Positions 46,206-56,134 of a DNA stretch of 64,000 bases are shown piece after piece. How positions within the stretch are numbered: position 1 is the stretch's first letter; every line of letters begins with the position of its first letter. The DNA comes from an uncultured Saccharospirillaceae bacterium (GTDB lineage: Bacteria > Pseudomonadota > Gammaproteobacteria > Pseudomonadales > Oceanobacteraceae): the NCBI GenBank assembly GCA_947503895.1, contig CANNFT010000006.1, positions 186,001-250,000 of the forward strand, read 5' to 3'. A program made the translations under genes and the position numbers. Below the pieces are notes generated by a model. It searched no databases. It was not told the DNA's origin and was given only the letters and a program-made list of their open reading frames with translations.

Positions 46206-46325
46206 GCATAACAAGCAGCGGCAGAGCGACAGCCAACACTACGCACATTTTGTGTTACTCGCTGGCGCTCAAACATTAACACAAAATGCGCTCCGCGCTG
46301 GCTGCGCCTGCGCTGGGCGTTAAAA
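46206..46325 (+). repeat. attC site of cassette 9, last of the array
   Basis: GCATAAC at 46206 and GGGCGTTAAAA at the right (crossover G46319). Long complementary arms (CATTTTGTGTTA and TTAACACAAAATG). It ends only about 11 bp before the tnpC stop codon. Confidence 0.85.
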
Positions 46326-46335
46326 ATAATTGTTA

Positions 46336-47978
46336 TCAAGCTACTAAATTATTAGCTACTTTTTCTAGCTGAATATTCCACGGCAGCAACGCTTCATAAT
46401 CCTCAACGGTTTGGCAGTGAGGTATGGCCTTTAGAACTTTAACTTAATAAAGGTAAGGGTCGAGACCATGATGTTTGGCAGTTCGAATAAGGCTAAAGTG
46501 AATGCACAACGCTTTAGCGCCGTCTACGGTATCACTGAACAGGAAGTTCTTACGGGCCATCACAAACGGTTTAATGGCTTGTTCGGTAAGGTTGTTATCG
46601 GGTTTGAGCCGGCCGTCTTCTAAGAAAACTGTGAGCCCATTCCAAAACTTGAGCATGTATCGAGTGGCTTTCGCTATTTCAGAGTTGGGTGGCACCTTAG
46701 GATAATGCTCATCCAGCCAAGCTTTGAACTCAATCATGATGGGAGCGGCTTTCTCTTGGCGTAACGCCAATCGTTGATCAGGAGTTAGCTCCGCTTTGTT
46801 AGCGATTTCTTAAATTTTGTACAGCTTTCCAAAAAAGCTTAATGCCTGTTTCGCCAGACTGTTGCTCCTGCTTTTACCTTTTCTGATTAAAGCTTGATAG
46901 ATGACTTCAAACTTCCGTCGAGCATGGGCATTGCAATAGCTGGCCGCTATGTTCTCGCGTTTGAACACCAGGTCAAAGAACGGATCACCATCACAATGCA
47001 AGGTTCCACTGAAGCCAGTGAACCAATCATCGATGAAGGTCTTATGCCGTAAGGTATTGTACTCATAGAGGAGACTTCTTTACCTGGCGGTCCACCACGA
47101 AAGCAATAGGCATAAGATGTTCGGGTAGCTGGTCGATCGTGTTCTTTTAACACCTGCAATCCCGTAGCATCTAAGCTACTCACATCATAATCAATCACTT
47201 CGTCTTTCATGAGGTTGATTAAGGGTTGTAAGGGCAAGCTGCACTTAATCTTGTTTCGAGCAATGGTCTGTCTGGATAACCCCACGCCAAAACGACTCTC
47301 CAACTGTTTGGATAGGTGGTAGTCCGGCTGGCGATCATCCAGTTTACTCACGATTAGGTGGGCTAGTAAGGATTCCGTGATTTTAGCTTTAGGAAGAATA
47401 TGCTGAGGCTTATTGGCGGTGACCATCTCACCGGAACAACCTTTAGGGCACACCACCACTTCCCGTCGTTCAACCAGGACTTCAAATACGGCAGGGACAT
47501 AATTCAAACGTTCATGAAGGGTGTGATTGATAACGACCTTCTGGCATCTGCACGTACAGAGCTCGTCTTGCTCATCCACTGGGATGGTGGTTTCCACTCT
47601 GCGGAAGTGATCTGGAAAGACACTTGTTTTCGTTTTGCGAGGTTTAGCGGATTGGATGTCAATGACGTTGCTATCAGGTGATTGGGGGCTGATAGCCGAT
47701 GTAGGGTCTTCTTCGTTATCATCTGACTCTTCGTTACCGGATTCTTCATCTGAATCAGACTCAATAGGTTGACCACCTGCATCAAAGGCCATTTGTGGAT
47801 CGTCGGGATCAATAAACCGTTCTGATCGTTGGCCAAAGCGATGTCGTTTCATGAGCTGTAGTTGCGACATCAAACCTGTGCACAACTCTTCTGAATGACG
47901 GCACCGTTCCAAAGCACTTTCTAAGCTTTTAGTGGCTTGGGCCAGTTCTTGTGTGAGTTTGAATTCAAGTGGTGTCAT
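46336..47978 (-). pseudogene. tnpC: IS66-family transposase TnpC, decayed
   Basis: Full coding span of about 540 codons. The N-terminal part (leucine-rich helix, HRFGQRSERF, zinc-type CTCRCQ motif, LVVERREVVVCP-type region) is open from 47978. A frameshift near 47070 follows CFRGGPPGKEV, an in-frame TAA at 46810-46812 follows FFGKLYKI, and another at 46444-46446 replaces the residue after GLDPYLY. The frame otherwise continues through VKVLKAIPH and EALLPWNIQL to the real stop at 46336. Three lesions show loss of function. Confidence 0.9.
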
Positions 47979-47984
47979 GAGTAT

Positions 47985-48281
47985 TCAGTTGAGATATTCG
48001 TTGAATGACTGTAAGTGGATTATCAAAACCATGCTGACTATTTTAATAAAGTGGGTGTATTTCAGTGGTTTGTATTGCTCCATTTTTGACATATCCAACC
48101 CTGATAATAAGTGAGCCAATTGCTGACTGGATAGCTCCATCGCACCGTATGAAATACTGGGGAATTTAAAACGGTATTGTTCAAGCGTGTCTGCCACCAA
48201 CACCATCAACCCGTCTATCTGTTTACGGAAATCAATGGACTTACGGTAAAACCAAATTTTGGCGTTAAACGGCAACCACAT
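47985..48281 (-). pseudogene. tnpB: IS66-family TnpB with internal deletion
   Basis: 98 aa. It starts MWLPFNAKIWFYRKSIDFRKQIDGLM as in IS66 Orf2, but the central GRRGDRIKLLYWDGxGFxLxYKRLE region is absent: the frame jumps from about residue 35 to FKFPS and the C-terminal block ELSSQQLAHLLSGLD. About 40 residues are lost in frame. It lies 6 bp after tnpA in minus-strand order. Confidence 0.8.
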
Positions 48282-48288
48282 ACTAAAA

Positions 48289-48573
48289 TTAACGATCCAA
48301 TATCAGAGGCAAATAGCTGAACACACTCGGGTCTTGAATGATCAGTCGAGTGCCATTGGGAAACTCTAATATCCCCAGACATTCAGAAGAATTTGAACCG
48401 GCTTTGAGGGAAACCTGCACAAAATCCTCGGGGCTAGCATTGGCTTTTTCGGACTTGGCCACGTGATAAAGCAACTGGTGATAGGAAAGATCATGCTCTT
48501 TGGTATAAGCCGTCTTGGAAAGATTGGTTTGAGCAAAAGCTTCTATATGCTCCTGCCATTGAGAATGGTTCAT
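48289..48573 (-). CDS. tnpA: IS66-family TnpA accessory protein
   Basis: 94 aa from the ATG after GGAGGTGCGC; a 7-codon longer form exists. The N-terminal helix-turn-helix (WQEHIEAFAQTNLSKTAYTKEHDLSYHQLLYH) is typical of IS66 Orf1, as is the C-terminal GILEFPNGTRLIIQ. It is the first gene inside the right inverted repeat and is apparently intact. Confidence 0.85.
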   Translation of the reverse strand: MNHSQWQEHIEAFAQTNLSKTAYTKEHDLSYHQLLYHVAKSEKANASPEDFVQVSLKAGSNSSECLGILEFPNGTRLIIQDPSVFSYLPLILDR

Positions 48574-48613
48574 GCGCACCTCCGTTTTTAGCATGGGAGG
48601 TACTATGGGTGGG

Positions 48614-48656
48614 GGGGTTTAGTATCTGGCTAGGATGTAATTCGTGGAGCGCTTAC
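48614..48656 (-). repeat. right IS66-type terminal inverted repeat
   Basis: Reverse complement starts GTAAGCGCTCCACGAA, inside which tnpA begins about 40 bp later. It pairs with the left end at 38332. Confidence 0.9.
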
Positions 48657-48664
48657 TCTGTTTT
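48657..48664. repeat. right 8-bp target-site duplication of the island
   Basis: TCTGTTTT, compared with TCTGTTTA at the left. With the next bases it forms half of the reconstructed CCTCTGT-TTT-ACAGAGG hairpin. Confidence 0.75.
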
Positions 48665-48719
48665 ACAGAGGGTTTATCTGAAGCAGTCAGCGATCTTGTG
48701 GTCAGGCTATTGAAAAAAT

Positions 48720-48746
48720 GATGGCAGCTTCAAAAAAGCTGCCATC
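48720..48746 (-). terminator. terminator downstream of cbiX
   Basis: GATGGCAGCTT and AAGCTGCCATC form an 11-bp stem with a 5-nt loop; on the minus strand it is followed by a T-run (TTTTTTC). It closes the sirohydrochlorin chelatase gene. Confidence 0.85.
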
Positions 48747-48758
48747 ACCTAAAGGCAG

Positions 48759-49127
48759 TTAAGCATTATCTAATATTAATTTGGGTATAGCCCCTAACGT
48801 GCCTAAATGAGGCTTTAAAGTGAAAGTCGCTTCTGGGTATTTAGACTTGGCTTCTTTTACCAAGGCCGGTAAATCCGAGGTGACATGGTAGCCTGCCGCC
48901 AAAAAGTATGGGAACAGATGGATGTCCTGACAGCCAAGACGGATTAATTCAGCCAGTCCAGCGTGTACGGAAGGCTCGGTCAGTTCAAGAAAACTGTGCG
49001 TAATATGATCAAACTGGCCATCTACTAGCTGGCTGTTTTCCCGTTTTAACTGTTCTGTTAAATCCGCAATTTCGGCATTTGAACTGCTTAATCGACTGCC
49101 GTGTGCGATTAACAATAACCCTTTCAT
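48759..49127 (-). CDS. CbiX/SirB-type sirohydrochlorin chelatase
   Basis: 122 aa, the short single-domain CbiX(S)/SirB class. LLLIAHGSRLSSSN carries the metal-chelating His, and FPYFLAAGYHVTSDLP the second His. It inserts Co or Fe/Ni into sirohydrochlorin for cobalamin, siroheme or F430-type cofactors. It is a single gene just outside the island. Confidence 0.9.
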   Translation of the reverse strand: MKGLLLIAHGSRLSSSNAEIADLTEQLKRENSQLVDGQFDHITHSFLELTEPSVHAGLAELIRLGCQDIHLFPYFLAAGYHVTSDLPALVKEAKSKYPEATFTLKPHLGTLGAIPKLILDNA

Positions 49128-49526
49128 GGTCTATTCACCTTGTTAGCCAGTTGGGCGTGCACCCGCTCGCATGTTTTATGTTATACGATAAAAATTACAG
49201 CCTTCTACGCACCATAAACCAAACCAGATCACTTAGCTAATATACGCCAGTTACATTTTGGTGTATCTGAATATGTTGGGCACATCATAAACAGTATGGG
49301 CTGTTTGTCGGGTATGGCGCGCTGTGATCCATGATGGTAAGCAGCGTATATCGAGGTGAGGAATGGCTTGATTTTATAGGCCGGATCGGCATCCGCAAAC
49401 TTTCCTGTAAAAAGCGCCAGATTCGGGCAGCTGATTGTGCCTATATAAGTACTCTGTCTTTCCCCTAAACCACGATTTCAGGTAAAGTTACGGGTTTTTC
49501 GTCGCCCCCTTTGAGATAGTGTTTGT
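49128..49526 (+). other. intergenic region upstream of mksF
   Basis: About 400 bp without a gene. It holds the divergent promoters of cbiX and mksF; a TATAAG at about 49444 may be a -10 box for mksF. No repeat or RNA structure stands out. Confidence 0.5.
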
Positions 49527-51047
49527 ATGTTTTTTGAGCAGGAACGCAGTCAGTTTTTTCGCCCCCTGACCAGCAAATATCGCGAGCAGGTAGTGGAATG
49601 CATGCGCGAGCTCTATAAGCAGCTTTACTCCAGTAGCTATGCCGGTTCTACCGAATACGGTCAGGCCATGAGCCGTGAAGCCATAATGGGGATTTTTTCA
49701 GAAGCGTTGACACGTGCGCCCATTATCCAAGTAGAAGATGAGCAGCTAGAGGCGGAAGGAGACAGTCGCTTTAAAAACCATCGTGAACAAGCCAGTTGGA
49801 TGTTATCCGTGCTGGTTGAACATGGATGGTTAGAAAAGCAAGTGGATGAAGCCACACTGCAATCAAGCTTTAGCTTCACGCGCTGGGGACGGCATTTTGT
49901 AGAGCCATTTTTAGAAGCGCAACGTGGTCATAATGTCGCCCGCCACCGTAATACGAGAAATGTCCGCAATGCATTGGAGTCCTTCCTTGAGCATGGCGAA
50001 GTGTATGATTTGCTGGATGCATATGAATACAGCGAACGCATCATAAGTGACTTTACGGATGTTATTTCGGAATTGGATGAGCGCAAGCGCGCGTTGGTTC
50101 GTGAGATGGAAGGTCAGATGCTGGTTCAGCGAGCCAGCGATCAGTTCTTCGACTTTATGGAAAAGCGATTCCAACCAGATCTTGCTGTGCGCTTATCAGC
50201 CGATAACGTGGAAAAATACCGCGATCAAATTAGCGTACTGGTCGACCAAATTCGAACCAGTCCAAAATCTGTCAAAGTCATGGCAGAAAAACGCCTGCGT
50301 GAACTATTACCTGAACAAGTTCGGGACGGTGAGTCTGTATTGTGGTCTGTGCTGGATGACATTGAGCATAGAATGAAAAGTGCCTGCGAACATATTTTGC
50401 CTTTGGTCAGAAAGGCACTGCAAAACTTTACTAAGCGTGCTGATATTATTATTCGTCAAATGAGCTACTTGGCTAGCCAAAAAAACAATGACGTGGTGTC
50501 AGTTTGCAAGCAATTATCTGACATGCCACAACGAGAGCAAAATGCCCAACTCGACAGAGTCGCTGAGTTGATGGCCGTACCCCAACTTAAATTCATTGAT
50601 CCCATGCAAGTGCGCTTAGCGCCACCAAGAAGACGATTAGTGATCGACACCGTTGTCGATGAAGGGTTAGAAACCGTTGACCAAGACAGTCGCCGTGAGC
50701 TTTATGTGCAACAAGCGCTTGATCAAGCCTTTTTTGTGAATAACAACCAAGTACGCCGATTTATGGTTGAGCAATTTAAGCAGCGTAATGAAATTTACAG
50801 TAATGAAATTCCCGTTGATAACGCCAATGATCTATTAGCATTAGCGCACGTCGTCAGCGTGGGAGCCATTGACAATCTTTCGAGTGAATATCATTTCGAC
50901 GTGAAATGGATTAAGCAAGATCAACATGAATACTTCCAACAAAAAGATGTATTTAGTATTCGCCTAGTTAAATTGCAGGCTGACAGCTCAAAAATCGACG
51001 AAAATTTAAAAAATGAGTCCGCTACATCAGCGACTGCATTGAGCTGA
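49527..51047 (+). CDS. mksF: MksF, kleisin subunit of the MksBEF condensin
   Basis: 506 aa, mostly alpha-helical; an N-terminal winged-helix-like part (about 40-135, with ASWMLSVLVEHGWLEKQVDEA), a long helical middle with HNVARHRNTRNVRNALESFLEHG, and a C-terminal winged helix (about 430-490). It bridges SMC heads. It is the first gene of mksF-mksE-mksB, 105 bp before mksE. The call rests on gene order and these features. Confidence 0.88.
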   Translation: MFFEQERSQFFRPLTSKYREQVVECMRELYKQLYSSSYAGSTEYGQAMSREAIMGIFSEALTRAPIIQVEDEQLEAEGDSRFKNHREQASWMLSVLVEHGWLEKQVDEATLQSSFSFTRWGRHFVEPFLEAQRGHNVARHRNTRNVRNALESFLEHGEVYDLLDAYEYSERIISDFTDVISELDERKRALVREMEGQMLVQRASDQFFDFMEKRFQPDLAVRLSADNVEKYRDQISVLVDQIRTSPKSVKVMAEKRLRELLPEQVRDGESVLWSVLDDIEHRMKSACEHILPLVRKALQNFTKRADIIIRQMSYLASQKNNDVVSVCKQLSDMPQREQNAQLDRVAELMAVPQLKFIDPMQVRLAPPRRRLVIDTVVDEGLETVDQDSRRELYVQQALDQAFFVNNNQVRRFMVEQFKQRNEIYSNEIPVDNANDLLALAHVVSVGAIDNLSSEYHFDVKWIKQDQHEYFQQKDVFSIRLVKLQADSSKIDENLKNESATSATALS

Positions 51048-51152
51048 GTTTCTTGAAATGGTCATGCTGTTTTTTCCTAAGTTATCCTTTTTGTACTCTA
51101 TATATTTATTCCTTTTTTATTCGGCTGATCGCCGTCAGCCAGAGGTAGTGAC

Positions 51153-51992
51153 ATGCTAAATCGAGTAGAACAGCTGCTTGAAAAAGAAGGCGTTCAGTTA
51201 CGAGAATTCAGTGAATTACTGATTCGTTTGATGGACTACGGCGTCATTTGCCGTGATGAATCACAAGTAGAGCAAGTGTTGTACGATCGTTTTTTGCGCG
51301 TAGAAGCGCTATTAACGGAATACCTTTCAGTGATGGCGATACGTATTCAACATGATCGTCGTTTTCAGTTTGTGCGTTTGTATCCGCCAGGTGCTCAAGT
51401 ACCGGGAATGGATGATGAACAAGACCAGCCGTTTAATGGAGGCTTTCGCATTAAACTGAGCCAAAACGAAGTTGCACTCGTACTGGTGTTGAGAAGCCAG
51501 TACGACAAAGCACTCCGTGAAGGTAAGGTTGATGAGCAAGGCTGCGCTTTAGTGAGTTTAGAATCATTAAGCATAGCGTTAAAGAACCTATTGGCGCGTG
51601 CGTTACCCGAGCAGCTGACTGAACGTAAAAACTTGTTTCGTCGTTTACGCCAACTCAGGTTAATCCACTTAGCGAATGAAGACTCACTGGGTAATGCAGA
51701 GTTTTGGATTAAAATTCGACCCATGATTATGAGCTATGTTAGCGATGACGTACTGTCTGAATTGCTCAACAGTGAGCGTCAAGCGCCGATGGAAACCGAT
51801 CAGCCTATTGAAATAACTCCATTGCAAAACGACTCGGAATTGAATGTGCTGGCGGAAACGGCGGAACAAACCACACCGTCGGACGCGAATCCGATCGAGA
51901 GTGCCGGCAATGATCGAGATATCACGATAGATGCTAAAAGTATATTCGACGACATCAGTGCCCCGCAGAGTACCAAAGAGGAGACGCAGTAA
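51153..51992 (+). CDS. mksE: MksE, accessory subunit of the MksBEF condensin
   Basis: 279 aa with a DUF4194-type core (about 10-205; [21 protein letters not shown] is characteristic) and a disordered acidic tail of about 70 residues rich in P/S/T/E. It pairs with kleisin. Its stop overlaps the mksB start (TAATG), so translation is coupled. Confidence 0.88.
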   Translation: MLNRVEQLLEKEGVQLREFSELLIRLMDYGVICRDESQVEQVLYDRFLRVEALLTEYLSVMAIRIQHDRRFQFVRLYPPGAQVPGMDDEQDQPFNGGFRIKLSQNEVALVLVLRSQYDKALREGKVDEQGCALVSLESLSIALKNLLARALPEQLTERKNLFRRLRQLRLIHLANEDSLGNAEFWIKIRPMIMSYVSDDVLSELLNSERQAPMETDQPIEITPLQNDSELNVLAETAEQTTPSDANPIESAGNDRDITIDAKSIFDDISAPQSTKEETQ

Positions 51993-54900
51993 TGTTTTTA
52001 AAAAACTTTATCTATGTCAATTGGGGCAACATTCCTGCAACCGATTTTGAATTTGGCCCGATTAATTTATTGTCCGGTGGAAACGGTTCAGGCAAGACCA
52101 CAGCGGCGGATGCCATTCAAACGATTATGACCGCTGCCCATGACAATTTATTTAACTACAACCCAGGTCAAGATGAAGCCACACAAAAAGGACGGGGCAA
52201 ACAAGTTCGCACACTGGCGTCGTATGTTTTGGGTTGTGACGATGGTAGCTATGCTCGCCCCAATGGCGCGAACGGATATTTAGCCGCTGTTTTTCACCCA
52301 ACGCAAGGTGAAAGTGGTCAACCTTTTACGGCCATTATTGGTGTGAGTGCTTATATTGATAAAGCGGGCAATCAGGCTGTTGCAAGGCAAAGTGATTTTT
52401 TACTCATGATCGTCGCGGGTCATGAGTTAACGCAAAGCGACTTCTTACTATCGGAAGAAGATGGCAAGCAGGTCGTTGGCGTTGACAAAATATATAAACG
52501 GTTGCAGAAGCGATGCGGGCAAAAAGCCGTTGAAAAGTATGATACTAAAAAACAATATTTGCGTCGTTTATATTCAGCGCTTAGGGGCCGTGACGATGCG
52601 GTCAGTGAGCGAGAGGCCTTGAATGCTGCTCGGGCATTTTCACGTTTTATGGCATACAAACCCGTTAAAAGCATAAACGGTTTTGTTGCCAATGAAATTC
52701 TTGAAAAGAAAGACCTAGGCGAAGCGATTCGAACAGTATCGGACTTGATGAAAACCATTCATGCTATGGAAGCCGATGCAACGCGATTGAAAGACAATAT
52801 TAATATATTGAATGACAGCAAACGTCACAGCCAAACTTATATTGACCAATGGATTGATTATCAAGTCGCGCACTACATAGCGGCAAAGAGTCGATATGTA
52901 GAAGACCAAAAAGCTTATCGTGACGCGAAACAATTTCAGCAAAAATTACGCAGCGACTTGAGTGCAAAACAGGCCGATCGTGAAACTTCAGAGTCTCGTC
53001 GTAAGCAAGCGCGAGAACAGTTAGTCAGCTTAGAAGCCCGTCGCCAAGGCATTCCTGCACTCAAAGATAAAGATAATCTTGAAAGTGAGATCGCGAGCTA
53101 TCAAAAACAACTGCAACAATATGCCGTTTTGCTATTAGAGCAAGACAAGCAATTAAAATTTACACTGGATGCTTCTAAGTCTATCTACAAAGCACTCACC
53201 AAATCGAGTGTCGGTGCAGAAGTATCAGTGCTAAATGAGCGTAGCTTATTGCAACAAGGTAAAACCATTGTCAGCTTGGCTGATGAAGGGCAATTAGACT
53301 TTCCGAAGTTATTGAATAAAGACATGGTTGATATGTCGCCGCTTGAAGCACATTTAGATGAAGCGCTAAAGCGTCAAGAGCAAATCAATCAGTGGCGTGA
53401 CAAATGGTTTAATGCGGACATCACAACCGAAGGCGTTAGCTTACGAGATCAACTCGCTAAGCTGGCTGATCGTCGTGAACAAAAGCTGCAGAACCAGCAA
53501 AAGAAAATGCAACAAATCCAAATGGAAATGGATCGTCTCAATGCAAGCCAAGTCAGCTATCCGAATTATGTAGAAGCCGCACTGGAGTTCATTCGTCGAG
53601 AATGCCCCGAAGCGGACCCTAAAGTGTTATGTGACTATGTCGAAGTATTGGACCCACAGTGGCAAAATGCTATCGAAGGCTATATAGGTGGCGCTCGCTA
53701 CTCAATCATAGTAGAAAGTGACTTTGAGTCCGAAGCCATAAAAATTGTGCGTGGTATGCCGGGTGGTAACCGCGCCAGAGTGATTCAAGGTAGCAAAGCG
53801 AAGCAAGATGCTGACCGCATGAAAGTACCGCACAATTCAATCATGAACTTGATGCAGTTTGACCATGCTACCGCTAAACATTATTTGATGGCCAGTTATG
53901 GCACCGTAGAGCAAGTACCGGACGCCGAAACGCTTCGAAAAACGCGCAGAGGGTTAATGAAGCAAGGAATGGGCTCGGGTTCCTATTCTATGTACCGTTG
54001 TGACGTTCATGACAGCGAATTGGTCTTTGGTCAAGGCGCACGGGAATTAGCACTCGTGGCGAAGCAGCAGGAGTATCAATCACTGGTTGACCAAGCCAGT
54101 GTTGCACAACAAAGCCAGCGCGAGGCGCAAGATTTATTGCTAGCGGTTAATCAGCTACGTCACCTTACTTATGGTGATCAGTTACAACAAATGGTTAATG
54201 TTAATCGTCAGTGGCAAAACGCAGAAAAACAACTAGGTAATATTGATCTATCCGACTTTTCGGCATTAGAAGATGAATTCAGTCAATTAGCCACGCAGGC
54301 ATCTGACTTAGATGCCTATATACAAAAATTGGATGGTGAGCTAGGCAAATTCGCACAACAATTGAAAGAAAGTGAGCGTCGCTGTGGCTATCTAAGCGAA
54401 CAACAAGATAATACCGCAGGCCGAGCAGACCAAAATGAAGCCCACCTGCGCAGCATCGGTAAATTTTGGCCCGACTTTAATGTGGAAAAGTGCTTGCAAG
54501 AAGCAGATGAAGAAGCAGAACGTACTACGGCTGACATTGCTGAAAATCAACAGCGGGCGATATTGAGTGAATTAAACAGCCGGGCCAATGCATTGGATAA
54601 ATCCATCGCTGAGCATAATCAGCGTTGCCAAACATCGGACTCAATTGTATATGCAGCGGATTATACCGATGAACACAGCGCTCGTTTTTTCCAGCGTATT
54701 TGTGATTTACAGCGTGAAATTGATCGTGTTCATAACCGCTTGAAAAACAATATCCTGGTTGAAAAACAAGATAAATTACTGGTCTTAAAAGACAGCTTTG
54801 ATAACGCTTTCGTTACCAACTTATGTCATGCCATTTATCAAGCTATCAGCGAAGGTAAACGTACATTAGAAGATCTTAACAAAGAGCTTGAGCATCACCG

Positions 54901-55627
54901 CTTCGGTACAGATAAAGAATGCTATTGGTTCGATTGGGATTGGGTGCCAGAATTCAAAGATTACTGGAATTTCTTCGAAGAAGTCATTAAGAACCCTGCC
55001 ATAGGTGAAGGGCAAACATTATTCGAAGTAGAGCTATCTGCGAAATCAGCAAAAGTGCGTGCGCAACTTATGGAAATGCTACTCGACGATGACGAAGTAA
55101 AAGCCATGCGTGAGTTAGAGCGACTATCGGACTACCGAAACTATCGCAGCTATGAAATCTATAAACAGCCAGAAGGCAAAGAACCCATTGCATTATCGCA
55201 ATACGGCACGGGCTCGGGTGGCCAGTTAGAAACCCCCGCTTATATTATTCGAAGCGCTGCGATCACATCAGCATTCCGCTTTAACCATGGCGATACGCAT
55301 TTGCGCATGGTGTTGGTGGATGAAGCGTTTTCAAAAATGGATGAAACACGCTCAAAAGAAGTGATCAACTACCTGACAGAAAGTTTAGGGCTACAATTGC
55401 TATTTATTATGCCGACCAGTAAATCAGGACCCTTTATGGACTTGATAAGCAATCAATACGTGTTCAGTAAAGTTCCCCTTGCGAGTGGCAAGCGAGGAGA
55501 ATTGAATACGCGGGTACTGGTGGATCGTCAGCAGTGTAACCAAGAGAAAATACAAGACTTGTGGTCAAACCATCGTCGTGTAGTGCGCCAACAGGCTGAG
55601 TTAGACTTTATGGAAGAGTTTGCCTAA
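51992..55627 (+). CDS. mksB: MksB, SMC-like ATPase of the MksBEF condensin
   Basis: 1211 aa. Walker A GGNGSGKTT (about 31-39), two long coiled-coil arms (about 290-400 and 680-900) around a hinge-like globular part (about 530-660), ABC signature region YGTGSGGQLETPAYI and Walker B MVLVDEAFSKMDE near the C-terminus. It is shorter than MukB (about 1480) and like MksB/JetC. It organises chromosomes or, with JetD, cleaves plasmids. No mksG/jetD follows, so a condensin role is favoured. Confidence 0.93.
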   Translation: MFLKNFIYVNWGNIPATDFEFGPINLLSGGNGSGKTTAADAIQTIMTAAHDNLFNYNPGQDEATQKGRGKQVRTLASYVLGCDDGSYARPNGANGYLAAVFHPTQGESGQPFTAIIGVSAYIDKAGNQAVARQSDFLLMIVAGHELTQSDFLLSEEDGKQVVGVDKIYKRLQKRCGQKAVEKYDTKKQYLRRLYSALRGRDDAVSEREALNAARAFSRFMAYKPVKSINGFVANEILEKKDLGEAIRTVSDLMKTIHAMEADATRLKDNINILNDSKRHSQTYIDQWIDYQVAHYIAAKSRYVEDQKAYRDAKQFQQKLRSDLSAKQADRETSESRRKQAREQLVSLEARRQGIPALKDKDNLESEIASYQKQLQQYAVLLLEQDKQLKFTLDASKSIYKALTKSSVGAEVSVLNERSLLQQGKTIVSLADEGQLDFPKLLNKDMVDMSPLEAHLDEALKRQEQINQWRDKWFNADITTEGVSLRDQLAKLADRREQKLQNQQKKMQQIQMEMDRLNASQVSYPNYVEAALEFIRRECPEADPKVLCDYVEVLDPQWQNAIEGYIGGARYSIIVESDFESEAIKIVRGMPGGNRARVIQGSKAKQDADRMKVPHNSIMNLMQFDHATAKHYLMASYGTVEQVPDAETLRKTRRGLMKQGMGSGSYSMYRCDVHDSELVFGQGARELALVAKQQEYQSLVDQASVAQQSQREAQDLLLAVNQLRHLTYGDQLQQMVNVNRQWQNAEKQLGNIDLSDFSALEDEFSQLATQASDLDAYIQKLDGELGKFAQQLKESERRCGYLSEQQDNTAGRADQNEAHLRSIGKFWPDFNVEKCLQEADEEAERTTADIAENQQRAILSELNSRANALDKSIAEHNQRCQTSDSIVYAADYTDEHSARFFQRICDLQREIDRVHNRLKNNILVEKQDKLLVLKDSFDNAFVTNLCHAIYQAISEGKRTLEDLNKELEHHRFGTDKECYWFDWDWVPEFKDYWNFFEEVIKNPAIGEGQTLFEVELSAKSAKVRAQLMEMLLDDDEVKAMRELERLSDYRNYRSYEIYKQPEGKEPIALSQYGTGSGGQLETPAYIIRSAAITSAFRFNHGDTHLRMVLVDEAFSKMDETRSKEVINYLTESLGLQLLFIMPTSKSGPFMDLISNQYVFSKVPLASGKRGELNTRVLVDRQQCNQEKIQDLWSNHRRVVRQQAELDFMEEFA

Positions 55628-55668
55628 TCGTTTATGATTTAGTGTTAGCGCTGATTAGGTGACAAGAT

Positions 55669-55708
55669 AAAAACCCTTGAAGCACAGGATGCTTCAAGGG
55701 TTTTTATT
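55669..55708 (+). terminator. terminator of the mks operon
   Basis: AAAAACCCTTGAAGC and GCTTCAAGGGTTTTT are a perfect 15-bp pair with a 7-nt loop, followed by ATTT. Confidence 0.92.
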
Positions 55709-55830
55709 TATATGAAAATTGCATGTAACATGCAAAAGAAGGTTCATAATCAAGATTTTTTGTAGGGCTATTATGATCCTGCAGGAATGGAAGAAACTGA
55801 TTTTACTCTGAATAAAAAAAGGACTCTCAA

Positions 55831-56103
55831 ATGGGAATATTGGACAAGGCAAAGGCATTAGGTGATAAAGTCAGCGACTCCGTCACATCCTTTAGCAGTG
55901 ATGAAGTGATTGCAGATACAATCATCAAGGCGGTAGACAAGCAAGAACGAGTGAATGCTATTCTTCGAGCGAAAGGTTCTAATTATAGAGTATGCGATAT
56001 TGACCTAGGAATGGGGATACCACCGTCAGTCACATTTGGTGTGCGTAGGCTGGGGGAGGAAACATCAAACGATGTTTTATTGGATGAAAGCATTGATTCA
56101 TAG
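55831..56103 (+). CDS. small conserved-looking hypothetical protein
   Basis: 90 aa with AAAAAGGA before the ATG. The N-terminal half is helical and amphipathic (MGILDKAKALGDKVSDSV); the C-terminal half is probably beta. No signal or membrane segment. No family recognised. It stands alone after the mks terminator. Confidence 0.65.
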   Translation: MGILDKAKALGDKVSDSVTSFSSDEVIADTIIKAVDKQERVNAILRAKGSNYRVCDIDLGMGIPPSVTFGVRRLGEETSNDVLLDESIDS

Positions 56104-56134
56104 ATTAGCTGCAGCTAATGAAATACATTGAATC

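Larger units (their letters stand above)
38332..48656. mobile_element. IS66-bounded transposon-like island carrying an integron
   Basis: 10,325 bp. Both ends carry IS66-type inverted repeats (starting GTAAGCGCTCCACGAA) pointing inward, with an 8-bp target duplication outside (7/8 match). The contents are intI, attI, nine cassettes with one platform duplication, and then tnpC, tnpB and tnpA at the right end. The integron occupies the space between tnpC and the distal inverted repeat of the IS66 element. Removing the island joins the flanks into a perfect CCTCTGT-TTT-ACAGAGG hairpin. The transposase genes are decayed, so it is probably fixed now. Confidence 0.8.

Noticed and set aside
38332..48656. 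Two independent IS66 copies forming a composite transposon
   Set aside because: Only one set of tnp genes exists, no second pair of inner ends was seen, and the outer flanks share a target duplication and rebuild one hairpin.
49527..55627. Wadjet (JetABCD) plasmid defence system
   Set aside because: Only three genes are present; a strong terminator follows mksB and no JetD-like gene is near, so condensin is the better call.
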